DNA of 64,000 bases from Hormiphora californensis (lineage: Eukaryota > Ctenophora > Tentaculata > Cydippida > Pleurobrachiidae): assembly GCA_020137815.1 (NCBI GenBank), contig CM035355.1, positions 2,419,231-2,483,230 on the forward strand. Reading direction: 5' to 3'. Positions 36,901 through 55,751 of the stretch are shown here, piece by piece. Made by a program: the position numbers and the translations under genes. Every line of letters starts with the position of its first letter. Position 1 is the stretch's first letter. Under the pieces are notes generated by a model that had not been told where the DNA came from, did no database searches, and saw nothing but the letters and a program-made list of their open reading frames with translations.

Positions 36901-38857
36901 GGAGAAGAGTGTCACCCAGATGCAATAAACTAACCTGCTCCAAATGATGGAGAAGAGTGTGACCCAGATGCAACAAACTAACCTGCTCCAAATGATGGAG
37001 AAGAGTGTGACCCAGATGCAACAAACTAACCTGCTCCAAATGATGGGGAAGAGTGTCACCCAGATGCAACAAACTAACCTGCTCCAAATGATGGAGAAGA
37101 GTGTCACCCAGATACACATGGCCAGGGCGTAGTAGGGAGTGGCAGCATTGTCTGATGCCTGGTTCAGGTCCGATGCAGGTCCTGTTACCTCTACAGAGGG
37201 TGATGCTAATCCGTAGATAAACGTTATCAGACCTGTCAAAATGCCGTTATGTTATTACCGTTACATTATTACCGTCATGACCTTGGCTTCGTTTTGCCGT
37301 GCTGCGCGCGGCTAGTGTTATAGGGGTGACTGCATCACCAAGTCATGACCTCATAATATTGTCGTATGAGAGTTTAGAGTAGATATTTAAATTGAAAAGA
37401 AAGTTGTCTGTGGTAGTAATTGGTGACTTACCGAAAATGAGAGGTAGAGGGAGAGCGTTGGACAGCCAAGCGGACCGCCATGCAAATACAAATCCCAGTT
37501 CCTCGCCTAGGTAGTTCCTGAGAGACGTTACAGAGAGGGATTGGAACCAGGTGGAAAATCCAATTCCCGTTATGTCCTTTAACTCGGCCACCTGGGGAAT
37601 GAGATAACGTGGTATAATATCACGCCTGGGAATGAGTTTCACGTGGTATAATCACGCCTGGGAATGAGTTTCACGTGGTACAAAATCACGCCTAAAATTA
37701 CATGTAGTAGCAATCACCATGTCAGTACTAAATTATGGGTGTATCTTGTACCAGTTGTATAATGGGGGGGAGACACACTGAAGTTGAGCGCGCTCGTTCA
37801 AATCTCAACCTCGCGACACACACTGAAGTTCGAAGTTCGAAGTTTTGCGAAAACCCAATTTCGGATGAGAAATCATTTGTTAGAGGCTAACTTATTTACT
37901 ATTACATCTCTCGAGGTGTCCTTTATCCATACTGAGTCAATTTCACCGTTTTTGAAATTTTTGGCTAATCCGGTCACAGTTGTCCCAATTCACCAAAAAT
38001 TTTTAAAAACGGTGAAATTGACCCGGTATTGATAAAGGACACCTCGAGTACTAGTAAACAAACTAGCATCTTACAAATGATTTCTCAGCCGAAAATGGGT
38101 TTTCGCGAAACTTCGAACTTTTCCGCGAAACTTCAAACCGCGAAACTTCAGTGTGTGTCGCGAGGTTGAGAGTTGAACAAGCGCGACCAACTTCAGTGTG
38201 TCTCCCCCCATGTACATTTAAAACACGTGGTACAATATACACGTGGTACATCTTGTAAAGGGTACTGCATACCTCTTCCTGATCATGAAGTACAAAGAAC
38301 TCCTCTATGTGACCATTGCTCTGTAACCACCGCAACCCCCTGTACTCCTTGGTAGCGGGGAATATGCCCGGTGGAGCTATCTGGGTCAGGTCAATGTTGG
38401 AGACAAGGTCGAATACGAGCATGCTACGAATTCTCGAGCTCGCCAGGGGGTCGTCGCCGTGAAAGGTATGCTTTGCAACATGTGCCCGGTACTGTTCCCG
38501 GAAGGGGATTTTGAAGAATCCTGACAGGAGGCAGGGTGAGAAATAGTGTTTCACCTTGTCACCCATACTCTGCACCCGGCCCCCATCCGCCCTAATGTTT
38601 AGGGGTACTGCCACTTTCAGCTTCTCTGCGTGTTTTGAAAGGGTCTCCCGGGGAGCGGAAATAACATAAAACATTCTCCCGGTTGTGTCATAGTCATCGG
38701 AGCGTTTCAACTGGACATCAAGCTTCTCAGATTGTTGGAGTGCGTTGTAAAATACAGTTGAGAAGTCGTTCTGCTTGGTGACAACTACCAATGTGGGGAT
38801 AAATCCAGTGTCTCCTATCATCTCTTCCATTTCATGGTGTTCAGACCGCTGCGGCAT
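33980..38857 (-). CDS. Anoctamin (TMEM16 family) channel/scramblase, 10 exons
   Basis: Predicted 704-residue multi-pass membrane protein; the family comprises calcium-activated chloride channels and phospholipid scramblases. Exons: 38857-38273, 37591-37432, 37232-37079, 36208-35835, 35733-35558, 35466-35333, 35241-35092, 34654-34532, 34399-34250, 34088-33980; all phases agree. Landmarks: N-terminal domain ending EEFFVLHDQEE, then SLRNYLGEELGFVFAW (TM1), YYALAMCIWVTLFSIIW (TM2), NPLFEYFSLKLTNFERH (TM3-4 loop), AASFPLAPLVAFIIELGVRR and RQEGIGCWETLVDF. The last two carry acidic residues at positions matching the calcium site of the family. Length and N-terminus resemble the ANO10/ANO8 branch more than ANO1, a tentative placement. 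Intron 3 (36209-37078) is bounded by tandemly duplicated splice sites. Exon 9 begins at a CCAG acceptor chosen by phase; a nearby upstream AG is possible. Confidence 0.9.
36188..36305. repeat. Four tandem 31-bp copies of the anoctamin exon 4 3' splice site
   Basis: Copies start at 36188, 36219, 36250 and 36281. In transcript sense each carries CATTTCAG (CCCAG in the outermost) directly followed by GTTCAAGTA, that is, acceptor plus the first coding bases of exon 4. The functional acceptor by phase is at 36209-36210; three decoys lie upstream. Confidence 0.93.
36831..37119. repeat. Six tandem 48-bp copies of the anoctamin exon 3 5' splice site
   Basis: Each copy contains, in transcript sense, the end of exon 3 (coding IWVTLFSIIWSR) and the donor CAG/GTTAGT. 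Donor GT positions are 37078, 37030, 36982, 36934, 36886 and 36838. 48 bp equals 16 codons and the frame stays open through all copies. Confidence 0.95.
37764..38209. mobile_element. 446-bp foldback element in anoctamin intron 1
   Basis: Ends GGGGGGGAGACACACTGAAG and complement. Arms continue through CTCAACCTCGCGACACAC and AAATCATTTG, with an inner hairpin around GAGGTGTCCTTTATCC. Non-coding. Confidence 0.88.
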
Positions 38858-39353
38858 TACAAAATCTCAAAGCAAATTATGACAGCCAAACGTACCAAAT
38901 ACTATATTTATACTAGTATATGACACTCAAACGACCCAAATTTGTTTATGTGACAGCCAAACGCACGAAATATGAATCTCGACTGTAGAATGAACGCATC
39001 TGGTATCACACGTGTAACAACAATGCTAGAGATAGCGGGGAGGAAGGTCGAGTTCTAGAGAGATTGTGTTGCACGGCAACCCCACAAAGTGACACTGATA
39101 TTGGGTTACACAACATCACATACACACACATAATTGCAGAAGCTGGGAATGAATCTTAGTAGGGGGTAGTCGATAATAAGAAGAGGGGTTTCTTGCAGCT
39201 TTCAGTATAAAGTATTTAATGTACATTGTACACAGAGTACATTTCGTATATTGATCGCAAGGCATGAGAATTCTGCCGGAGGTTTCAGTTGAACGGGTTT
39301 GTCATCCAGGAAATCTCAAAACATGGGGGTTCCCGGTTTGTAACCATAGTCTC

Positions 39354-39435
39354 GGGGCTGTGAGCAGCGAAGATCCAATGAAGATCGGTGATTGTCAATC
39401 ACCGATCTTCATTGGATCTTCGCTGCTCACACCCC
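39354..39435. repeat. Near-perfect 82-bp palindrome with almost no loop
   Basis: GGGGCTGTGAGCAGCGAAGA onward pairs with its complement; the arms meet at GATTG-T-CAATC. One unpaired base near the outer end. About 500 bp upstream of the anoctamin ATG. Confidence 0.93.
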
Positions 39436-39735
39436 ACTGGTCGCAAACCAAAGTAAACGCTTTGACATCAGATTACAAAATACGGGCAAGATCTCCCTCG
39501 AGCCAAGATAGTAGGATGCTCTCGGGCAAGGATGGTAGTACGCTCTCGGGTATGAAAATGCCTCTGTCTCACTCACTCTACAAAACAGTCACAAACGGAC
39601 AAACCACGTGATATATCTACGTGCCAGAAACACCTAAGAACCAAAGTTCTGTGCTACTGTCGACACTATGATCCCTGTAAAAGAGGCGATGCTATCAGAC
39701 AGACCCGTCTGACTGACTTTCTCTATGACTTTCTC

Positions 39736-40493
39736 TAGGGTAAGCTGGGGTGAAATGGCCCGCGGGGTAAAGTGGCCCATGTATGGGGCAAAGTGGCCCT
39801 AGTTATTACATGTGGTCACGTGACTTTTTCTCCAGCGGAGACCTGCTCGTTCTGTTCCGAATTTTCGCTTTAAAACTGCTGTCATTTCTGTTTGGGTTGG
39901 CCGATTTTAATTTTGCAAAAACTGCCAGTTAGGCTTTATAATTCTCTAAAACGTGGTATAAAAATTTTTGAAGAAATTGGCATTTTTGTTTTCTTAATTG
40001 TCAATTTTGTGAAATCGGGGCAAATATGGCCCACTCTCCGGGGCAAAGTGGTCCGGTCTGGGGCAAAGTGGCCCACCTCTAGGACCAATGAAATGGCGCC
40101 TGCAATACCACGTGATATTGGAATGCACAAAAATGTAGTACAGACGATCAAATTAGGGGCAAAGTGGCCCATGTTCCGGTGCAGAACATGGGCCACTTTG
40201 CCCCTAGTTTGATCGTTTCGTCTAACAACACCAGGCACGTGATAAAATCGAGCAATGCTATTGGCTTGGGCCACTTTGCCCCGGTGCAAATTTTCCAAAA
40301 AACGCCTCACCAAATTATTTGAATTGATTAATTAACCCATTAAATAAAACTTGTAGATAATAAAATTTAGCTCGGCTGAAAGGAAAAGGTTTCATTGGAT
40401 AGCCTATATAATTTTTTTCTTCCTGCTGTATAAATTGCGTATTTTAGAACCTAAAACGTTAAAAGTGGGCCACTTTTACCCCAGCTTACCCTA
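39736..40493. mobile_element. 758-bp non-autonomous inverted-repeat element
   Basis: Ends TAGGGTAAGCTGGGGTGAAA and TTTTACCCCAGCTTACCCTA. The sub-terminal motif GGGGCAAAGTGGCCCA recurs at least six times in both orientations, including a central inverted pair at about 40154-40206. No transposase; target duplication uncertain (CTC on both sides). Confidence 0.85.
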
Positions 40494-40615
40494 CTCAGTT
40501 CCCCACTCTCAACTCTGTGCTTCCTGGTAGTCTTAGTAAGGTCATTGTTCACACATCACTTCACATGAATGGGAAACGTGACAACTAACCGCCAAAATCT
40601 AGGGAATGTTGAGAG

Positions 40616-40682
40616 GAAAGCATTGGCCTGACCCTATTCTCATTTCTTCAAACAAACTGTGGTCAGGGCATTGGCCTGACAT
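40616..40682. mobile_element. GTCAGAGCATTGG-family MITE
   Basis: Left end degraded (AAAGCATTGGCCTGACC), right end GGTCAGGGCATTGGCCTGACA. Same interior CCCTATTCTCATTTCT as 30165-30234. Confidence 0.75.
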
Positions 40683-41007
40683 AGGGAAATGGATACCGGG
40701 GTAACATCTCTCATATTTCAAGTCCACCTCGTATGTCAATCTACTATTTCACATGGTTTTGAAATATAAGATCGGCTATAAATGCTAGAAAATGAGTCAA
40801 AAATTCCAGCAGGTCCCATTCTATAGTTTTGTAATGTTGAAGTTAGTCTACAAAGTTGATCTTCGAAACATCCGTGTTGTATGTTTCTCGGATTGTAGTA
40901 GTAGGTGTACTTAGTTACTATGACTGCCTGCAATAAATACGAATAGGGTCAGGCCAATGCTCTGACAGATAACTGTATATACTAAATATACTAAATATAC
41001 TAAATAT

Positions 41008-41116
41008 CGGGAACCGACCGCAAGAAGTAAACAACCAATCAGAACTCGTTATTTATGTCACGTGACTGGTTATCAGCCAATCAGGGACCAGTAGTTCCTG
41101 ATTCGGTCGGTTCCTG
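41008..41116. mobile_element. hAT-type MITE, copy 3 (8-bp TSD CTAAATAT)
   Basis: 109 bp, same orientation as copy 1, left end CGGGAACC (one change from CAGGAACC), perfect duplication CTAAATAT at 41000-41007 and 41117-41124. Confidence 0.9.
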
Positions 41117-41467
41117 CTAAATATCCGACGTGGGGCGTGAGCCGTGAAACCCTTCAAGGGGTGTAATCATTTGAAATTCTTACTATCAGGACATCCGACG
41201 TTTCTCCTTCATATGTTTGATACTTGTTCTCATACCATACGTCATAATGGCCCCGTAGAAATCATATATATATTATATATACAGTACACGTGCCCCTGGG
41301 ACGGTACGGAAATCCACGATAAGGTTTTGGATATAATGTTGAATATTGGTTTGCCTCTTAATAATATTTTGGGCTGTAGAATTAAGCCTTGTGGATACAG
41401 CACAGTTAGAGTGTTTGGTGACACTCCTGTCACGGCGTGTTTTCCACTCCTTGACACGGAGCTACAC

Positions 41468-41534
41468 TGTCAGAGAATTGGCCTGACCCTAGTATCATTC
41501 GCGTGAGAACTGTGGTCAGAGCATTGGCCTGACA
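41468..41534. mobile_element. GTCAGAGCATTGG-family MITE
   Basis: TGTCAGAGAATTGGCCTGAC to GCATTGGCCTGACA, with GTGAGAACTGTGGTCAGAG inside. Confidence 0.8.
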
Positions 41535-41770
41535 GGCGCTACATGATACACATAGCTCTACTGCATGATGCCATGATACATTGCAGCCCTTATGAAAACA
41601 AATTCAGCTGAACAACCTCGTACACAAACAGTGACGCTTCTTTGTTCTCTGTCGGACAGTCATTGGTTGTCGACTAGTGGTGATCTGTCGAGTGTCGCTC
41701 TCCATGCACTACTTACTCTCTCCAGATCAAACGCCAAACTTTCATCATCCGCACCTAAGGTCTTCTTAGC

Positions 41771-41869
41771 TGTCAGAGCATTGCAGCCTGATCAACCCTA
41801 TTCTCATTTCTTTCCTATTCTGCACGCGGCCTAGAGCACGAGAACCGTGGTTAGAGCATTGGCCTGACA
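41771..41869. mobile_element. GTCAGAGCATTGG-family MITE with a short insertion
   Basis: TGTCAGAGCATTG, then the family interior with extra bases (CCTATTCTGCACGCGGCC), then GTTAGAGCATTGGCCTGACA. Confidence 0.75.
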
Positions 41870-42283
41870 GCTTCTTTTGGTACTCACTACTCAGCTCCAC
41901 CTTCGCGGGGCGTTCTTCCACATTTGCTGCTAAGTTCTCGGGTTTCAGGGGGCGTATAATTATATTTTAGCGACTACTGCACCTCCCCTTGATGAACCCT
42001 GATCAAATTTATTATCCAGCACGGTCATGTAGCAGCTGCACAAACATAGTGCCACGTACGGGACTATTCTTGCATAACGTCCTGTTGTCCTAACTAACAA
42101 ATCCGTATCCCAGCGGTGAGCATTCATTCTGTTGTCATTAGATCTCCTTGAGTTGCCCAGCCACAGTATAGATTCTGTAGTCATGCTTTTCTTCTGAGCT
42201 CAAACTAGTTACTAGTATACTCTCCGGTACTCTGAGTTACATTCTTCTACTACAGTTAGGAGAGAAGTGGGGAAACGGAAAAC

Positions 42284-50402
<8,119 letters not shown>

Positions 50403-50759
50403 CATAGAGTGTGAGGTGTGGACGTGGTACTGGGACTGTGTGGTATTACTGGGACTGTGTGGTATTACTGGGACTGTTGTAACGAAATTGATTTTCATTA
50501 TTAACAAATCACACAGTAACATGTTCTAGAAAGTGTGATTATTGATTCTTTTTCAGCTAGCTGTTTCTGAATGATTTTATTAGATATTTGTTTTATTTTG
50601 TTAGCTGCAAAGTTAAAACTGGGGCGGTTGTTTCACGTCTGTGAGGCCAGTGTCCTGACAGATTCCGATTTATTGGAGGATAAACTTCCCGGCCGATAAA
50701 GGAAATTGGTCCAGAAATTGACACCATTATAGTTATACCGGAGAAAACCCCTTACCGAT
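50403..50759. other. 3' flank of the M28B gene up to the LTR element
   Basis: Contains three GTGTGGTATTACTGGGACT-like repeats near 50420-50480 and AT-rich sequence. No gene. The target-site copy CCGAT is at 50755-50759. Confidence 0.7.
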
Positions 50760-51045
50760 ATTATAAACAGAGAAGTTGATGACAAGGGTCTTATTGAAAC
50801 TGTAAGATACGAATATATACAGGAACGTAACCACTTAAGATAATCAAACATATAGCTAGGCCTGGGGAAAGGGGTAAGGGCTAGCAAGGTGGAGCGGAGT
50901 AATCTATTGAGTAAAATCAGAAGTGAGAAACTAGGGGTGGTGGCCTGGGTTAGCTCACGAGTCTTATCAGTCTGGGAACCGCACTAGCTGGGGTTTTAAC
51001 ATACATGTGACCTTTACTTAGAATTATCATCGATTGTATGACAAA
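50760..51045 (-). repeat. 3' LTR
   Basis: Direct repeat of 53213-53496 with about four substitutions (for example GTAAAATCAG against GTAGAATCAG). Confidence 0.93.
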
Positions 51046-51837
51046 TCCCTCTTACAAAAATAATTAAAAATTAAAATAAATTGTCCAAAAATTAAAATTG
51101 TTTCTTGCTGTAAATACATAAATCCTTTATGGCTGTTGAAGAGATGTAGGAGCTGTCGAAGAGCTGAATGTAGGTAGGAAAGGAACTTGAACAGGACTAT
51201 ACCATGGTGGACGATTAGGATAGGACTGTTTTGGATTAGATGTTCAAAAAGAATAACTATAGGAAAAGGTTGTGTTAGATCTTTTTGAAATTTGACAACA
51301 GCTGTAATCTTTATTAAAACTTGAACTTTAAAATTTGAAACTTTACTTTATAAATTAAATTTGAATAACTAAGTAGATTTACACACCTTTAATAACTTAA
51401 AACACTTGAAAAGTTCAGACGTCCAAATTCAACCGTGAAACTGTGTACATACACGTACAAACGACAGTCAACAGCAATCTAGAGCTGCTGACAGAGTACA
51501 ACGGCGAGACCACAAACACTAGTGGGAGGGGGAATGACGACTGAACGATACCTGCCACTGAACCCAATTCTGAACTGGGCTGCAGGATTTGTGACAAACA
51601 GTATGAATGAGCACCTGAATTACTCCTAATTCCTGAGTACTCTTTATAAGATCACACTATGGTGGGCGTGATAGTGGTAATCACAAAGTCACGTAGCGCA
51701 AGAAAGGCATCTGAAAACAGCACTGCGGCTGATGAAAAGTACCCGTGAGTGACAGTGTGATTACTGAGGAGTGCAATACCTTGAAAGGTGCACGTGTAAT
51801 GGTGAAACACCCGTGTTGTCAACTCAACACAAGACAA

Positions 51838-52332
51838 TCACTTACTTTTCTTAAGACCCAACTTAAGTTTAGGAAGTGGTTTCTTTAGTTGACTGTTACC
51901 TGAACTTGAAGGCTGCTTATCAATGTGATCACTCACAATAAAACTCTCTAAACGAGTGGTGTGACCGATAGTGATCTTGAGCTCGATTTCACCACGCATT
52001 GGGATGATCTTCTTGCCTAGACCTGAAATCATCCTGGATGTGGGCTTTATGCTTCCTGTAAGTCCTAAAACGTGAACTAATCTGGTGGCAACCAGACTAA
52101 CGTGAGCACCAGTATCTATTAGATAGTTTACTGGTCTGGACATGCAAAACCCATTCAATATAATATCTTTCTCGAGAGGACGAGCCTTATTCTTTCCAGA
52201 AGCACGCACAGAAGTTGGAGTGATGCTGGGAGAATGGTCAGTTTTGGGCTCTGTATTTGTAACTGACTGTGATTCGACTCTCGATCTTGAAAATCCTGTA
52301 CCGTGACTGGAGTTGTGTGGAGTGAGGGACAA
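51838..52332 (-). CDS. Retropepsin-like aspartic protease of the LTR element
   Basis: The catalytic motif is YLIDTGAHVSLV, then ISGLGKKIIPMRGEIEL with the flap and psi-loop spacing of a retroviral-type protease. The frame is -1 relative to Gag and overlaps it over 52155-52332, so expression probably needs a -1 ribosomal shift; no slippery heptamer was identified. The ATG at 52332 is probably not the true start. The frame ends KLKLGLKKSK without entering reverse transcriptase. Confidence 0.85.
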   Translation of the reverse strand: MSLTPHNSSHGTGFSRSRVESQSVTNTEPKTDHSPSITPTSVRASGKNKARPLEKDIILNGFCMSRPVNYLIDTGAHVSLVATRLVHVLGLTGSIKPTSRMISGLGKKIIPMRGEIELKITIGHTTRLESFIVSDHIDKQPSSSGNSQLKKPLPKLKLGLKKSK

Positions 52333-53210
52333 TCAATCATAAGATGAGTGTCTTTACCACACGCTAAACACTTGAAAAATGGAACTTTATCTGACCTAGA
52401 AGGACTCCTTGAGTCGCGGTGACGTGATTGTGAATCGCATCTCCTTGATCGGTGAGGAGACCTGGATGGTGACCTGTATGATTGGTGCCTGTAACTGTTA
52501 CGAGATCTATAATAATCAGGACTACGTGACCTACCTCCTGACTCTGAATAACGTACACTTTCTCCAATCTGGGATCGAGTGTAATTTACAACTGTACCTT
52601 GTTCTGTAGAAGCTGTAGGCGAGTCAAATATCTCTGAAGCACGCTCCAAATGTCTGGCCACACTCACGGCTTTCTTGAAGGTCTGTATGTCAGGATTCTC
52701 GCTGAGCTTCCTCCTCAAAACTGGATCAAAGATTCCGTTAAAGAACACGAGTAGACACTGTTCATCTGCTCTCTCTGGATGTCCATGATAGGCAACTGTA
52801 GAAATATTACGGAGACGATATGCGTAATCCGATATGCACTCTCCCTGCTCCTGGAAACACTCTGCAAGTTGACGTCGGAAATAAATTCTATCGTCATCAA
52901 ACAGGAAATTCTTGAAAAACTGTATAAACTCTTGATAATTGGTTCGGTATTGATCTGGCAGAAAAGCTGTTTTAAGATGAGAAAACAACTTATCATCGGC
53001 AATGCAACTGTAGAAAACTGAAAGCAGTATATCTGGTTTCATACGACAAAGCTGTACATGTTCCTTGAAACGCTCACAAAATATAACAAAGTTATCTCCC
53101 TTTTTGAAACAAGGGGGATCTTTACTGTACTGAAAATTCCCTATAGCAGTAGCTAAGTGACTATCGTTAATTAATGAACCTGTAATTGACACATTCGTAT
53201 CAGGCTCCAT
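52155..53210 (-). CDS. Gag-like protein of the LTR element, with a CCHC zinc knuckle
   Basis: 351 residues. A Gag capsid-type helical region (FKKGDNFVIFCERFKEH, FFKNFLFDDDRIYFRRQL, DEQCLLVFFNGI) is followed by an Arg/Ser-rich segment (about 225-275). Then comes a zinc knuckle C-L-A-C-GKDT-H-LMID-C (CX2CX4HX4C). The RS-rich stretch may bind RNA. The start is the first ATG just inside the LTR. The tail after the knuckle overlaps the protease frame. Confidence 0.88.
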   Translation of the reverse strand: MEPDTNVSITGSLINDSHLATAIGNFQYSKDPPCFKKGDNFVIFCERFKEHVQLCRMKPDILLSVFYSCIADDKLFSHLKTAFLPDQYRTNYQEFIQFFKNFLFDDDRIYFRRQLAECFQEQGECISDYAYRLRNISTVAYHGHPERADEQCLLVFFNGIFDPVLRRKLSENPDIQTFKKAVSVARHLERASEIFDSPTASTEQGTVVNYTRSQIGESVRYSESGGRSRSPDYYRSRNSYRHQSYRSPSRSPHRSRRCDSQSRHRDSRSPSRSDKVPFFKCLACGKDTHLMIDCPSLHTTPVTVQDFQDRESNHSQLQIQSPKLTILPASLQLLCVLLERIRLVLSRKILY

Positions 53211-53212
53211 TT

Positions 53213-53496
53213 ATTATAAACAGAGAAGTTGATGACAAGGGTCTTATTGAAACTGTAAGATACGAATATATACAGGAACGTAACCACTTAAGATAATCAA
53301 ACATATAGCTAGGCCTGGGGAAAGGGGTAAGGGCTAGCAAGGTGGAGCGGAGTAATCTATTGAGTAGAATCAGAAGTGAGAAACTAGGGGTGGTGGCCTG
53401 GGTTAGCTCACGAGTCTTATCATTCTGGGAACCGCACTAGCTGGGGTTTTAACATAAATGTGACCTTTACCTAGAATTATCATCGATTGTATGACA
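53213..53496 (-). repeat. 5' LTR
   Basis: About 98-99 percent identical to the 3' LTR by eye, indicating a recent insertion. Confidence 0.93.
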
Positions 53497-53501
53497 CCGA
53501 T

Positions 53502-54565
<1,064 letters not shown>

Positions 54566-55463
54566 TACTTCGGAGAGGATCATTTTCCCCGTTCCGGAGA
54601 GGATAGTTTGCCCCGCTCCACAGAGGATAGTTGCCCCGATCCAGAGAGAATAGTATACCCCTTACCCCGCGCCTGAGAGGATAGTTTACCCCGCTCCACA
54701 GAGGATAGTTGCCCCGTTCCGGAGAGAATAGTATACCCCTTACCCCGCGCCTGAGAGGATAGTTTTCCCCGCTCCACAGAGGATAGTTGCCCCGTTCCGG
54801 AGAGGATAGTATACCCCTTACCCCGCGCCTGAGAGGATAGTTTACCCCGCTCCACAGAGGATAGTTGCCCCGTTCCGGAGAGGATAGTATACCCCTTACC
54901 CCGCGCCTGAGAGGATAGTTTACCCCGCTCCACAGAGGATAGTTGCCCCGTTCCGGAGAGGATAGTATACCCCTTACCCCACACCTGAGAGGATAGTTTT
55001 CCCCGCTCCACAGAGGATAGTTGCTCCGATCCAGAGAGAATAGTATACCCCTTACCCCGCGCCTGAGAGGATAGTTTACCCCGCTCCACAGAGGATAGTT
55101 GCCCCGTTCCGGAGAGAATAGTATACCCCTTACCCCGCGCCTGAGAGGATAGTTTTCCCCGCTCCACAGAGGATAGTTGCCCCGATCCAGAGAGAATAGT
55201 TGCCCCGATCCAGAGAGGATAGTTTACCCCGCTCCACAGAGGATAGTTGCCCCGTTCCGGAGAGAATAGTATACCCCTTACCCCGCGCCTGAGAGGATAG
55301 TTTTCCCCGCTCCACAGAGGATAGTTGCCCCGTTCCGGAGAGGATAGTATACCCCTTACCCCGCGCCTGAGAGGATAGTTTTCCCCGCTCCACAGAGGAT
55401 AGTTGCCCCGTTCCTGAGAGGATAGTTTACCCTGTTCCTGGGAGGATAGTTTACCCCATTCCT
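54566..55463. repeat. Minisatellite, about 78-bp units made of three related 26-bp parts
   Basis: About eleven copies. Each unit has CGCTCCACAGAGGATAGTT, GCCCCGTTCCGGAGAG and GTATACCCCTTACCCCGCGC. The complement is open (26-residue repeats with VERGKLSSQARGKGYTILSG) because 78 is a multiple of three; not taken as a gene. Confidence 0.93.
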
Positions 55464-55751
55464 GTTAGATCACAATGCTTCACATATATGTCCCCGTTCC
55501 AGATCCACCATATAGACATATAGATACACACCCGTACGCTGAAAGTGTCGGTTCGTGCTGAAAAGCTGCAAGGATGGCCGGGTAAACCATCCACTAACGG
55601 ACCAAATGTGGCGGTGGGATTCCGTTACCGCTGTGCACCGGTGGCAGTGTTAAGACCCCCAAACCCGGCTCTTCTTCTAACAAACCGATGACTATGTATA
55701 CACAGTGATTGGTTTGAAACTCACCCCCAAAACTTACTCATCTTATTCGAC
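55464..55751 (+). other. Likely 5' UTR of the R2-type retrotransposon
   Basis: 288 bp between the minisatellite and the ORF, GC-balanced and without repeats. No promoter motif was identified. Confidence 0.5.

Larger units (their letters stand above)
38858..42283. other. Divergent intergenic region between anoctamin and the M28B peptidase
   Basis: Should carry both promoters at its ends. Contents: 82-bp palindrome (39354-39435), 758-bp inverted-repeat element (39736-40493), three complete copies and one arm of the GTCAGAGCATTGG MITE, and hAT MITE copy 3. No convincing exon. Confidence 0.7.
50760..53496 (-). mobile_element. Complete 2.7-kb LTR retrotransposon with Gag and protease only
   Basis: Two direct terminal repeats of about 285 bp differ at only a handful of sites, and the 5-bp duplication CCGAT flanks the element (50755-50759, 53497-53501). 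On the coding strand the LTR begins TGTCATACAATCG. A tRNA-primer-like TGGAGCC lies 4 nt inside the 5' LTR and overlaps the Gag ATG. Gag (53210-52155) and a retropepsin frame (52332-51838) are the only recognised coding parts. 51046-51837 is non-coding and there is no RT or integrase, so it must borrow these in trans (inference). Confidence 0.92.

Noticed and set aside
37343-37642. Full-length reading of the anoctamin TM1 frame into the adjacent intron
   Set aside because: A good donor at 37431-37430 ends the exon, and the next exon completes the codon.
37790-37815. tRNA/SINE B-box-like GTTCAAATCTC
   Set aside because: No A box or cloverleaf could be built; the motif is part of a foldback arm.
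54580-55393. Minus-strand frames made of a 26-residue repeat (KLSSQARGKGYTILSG type)
   Set aside because: Follow from a 78-bp minisatellite unit divisible by three; no start context or family similarity.
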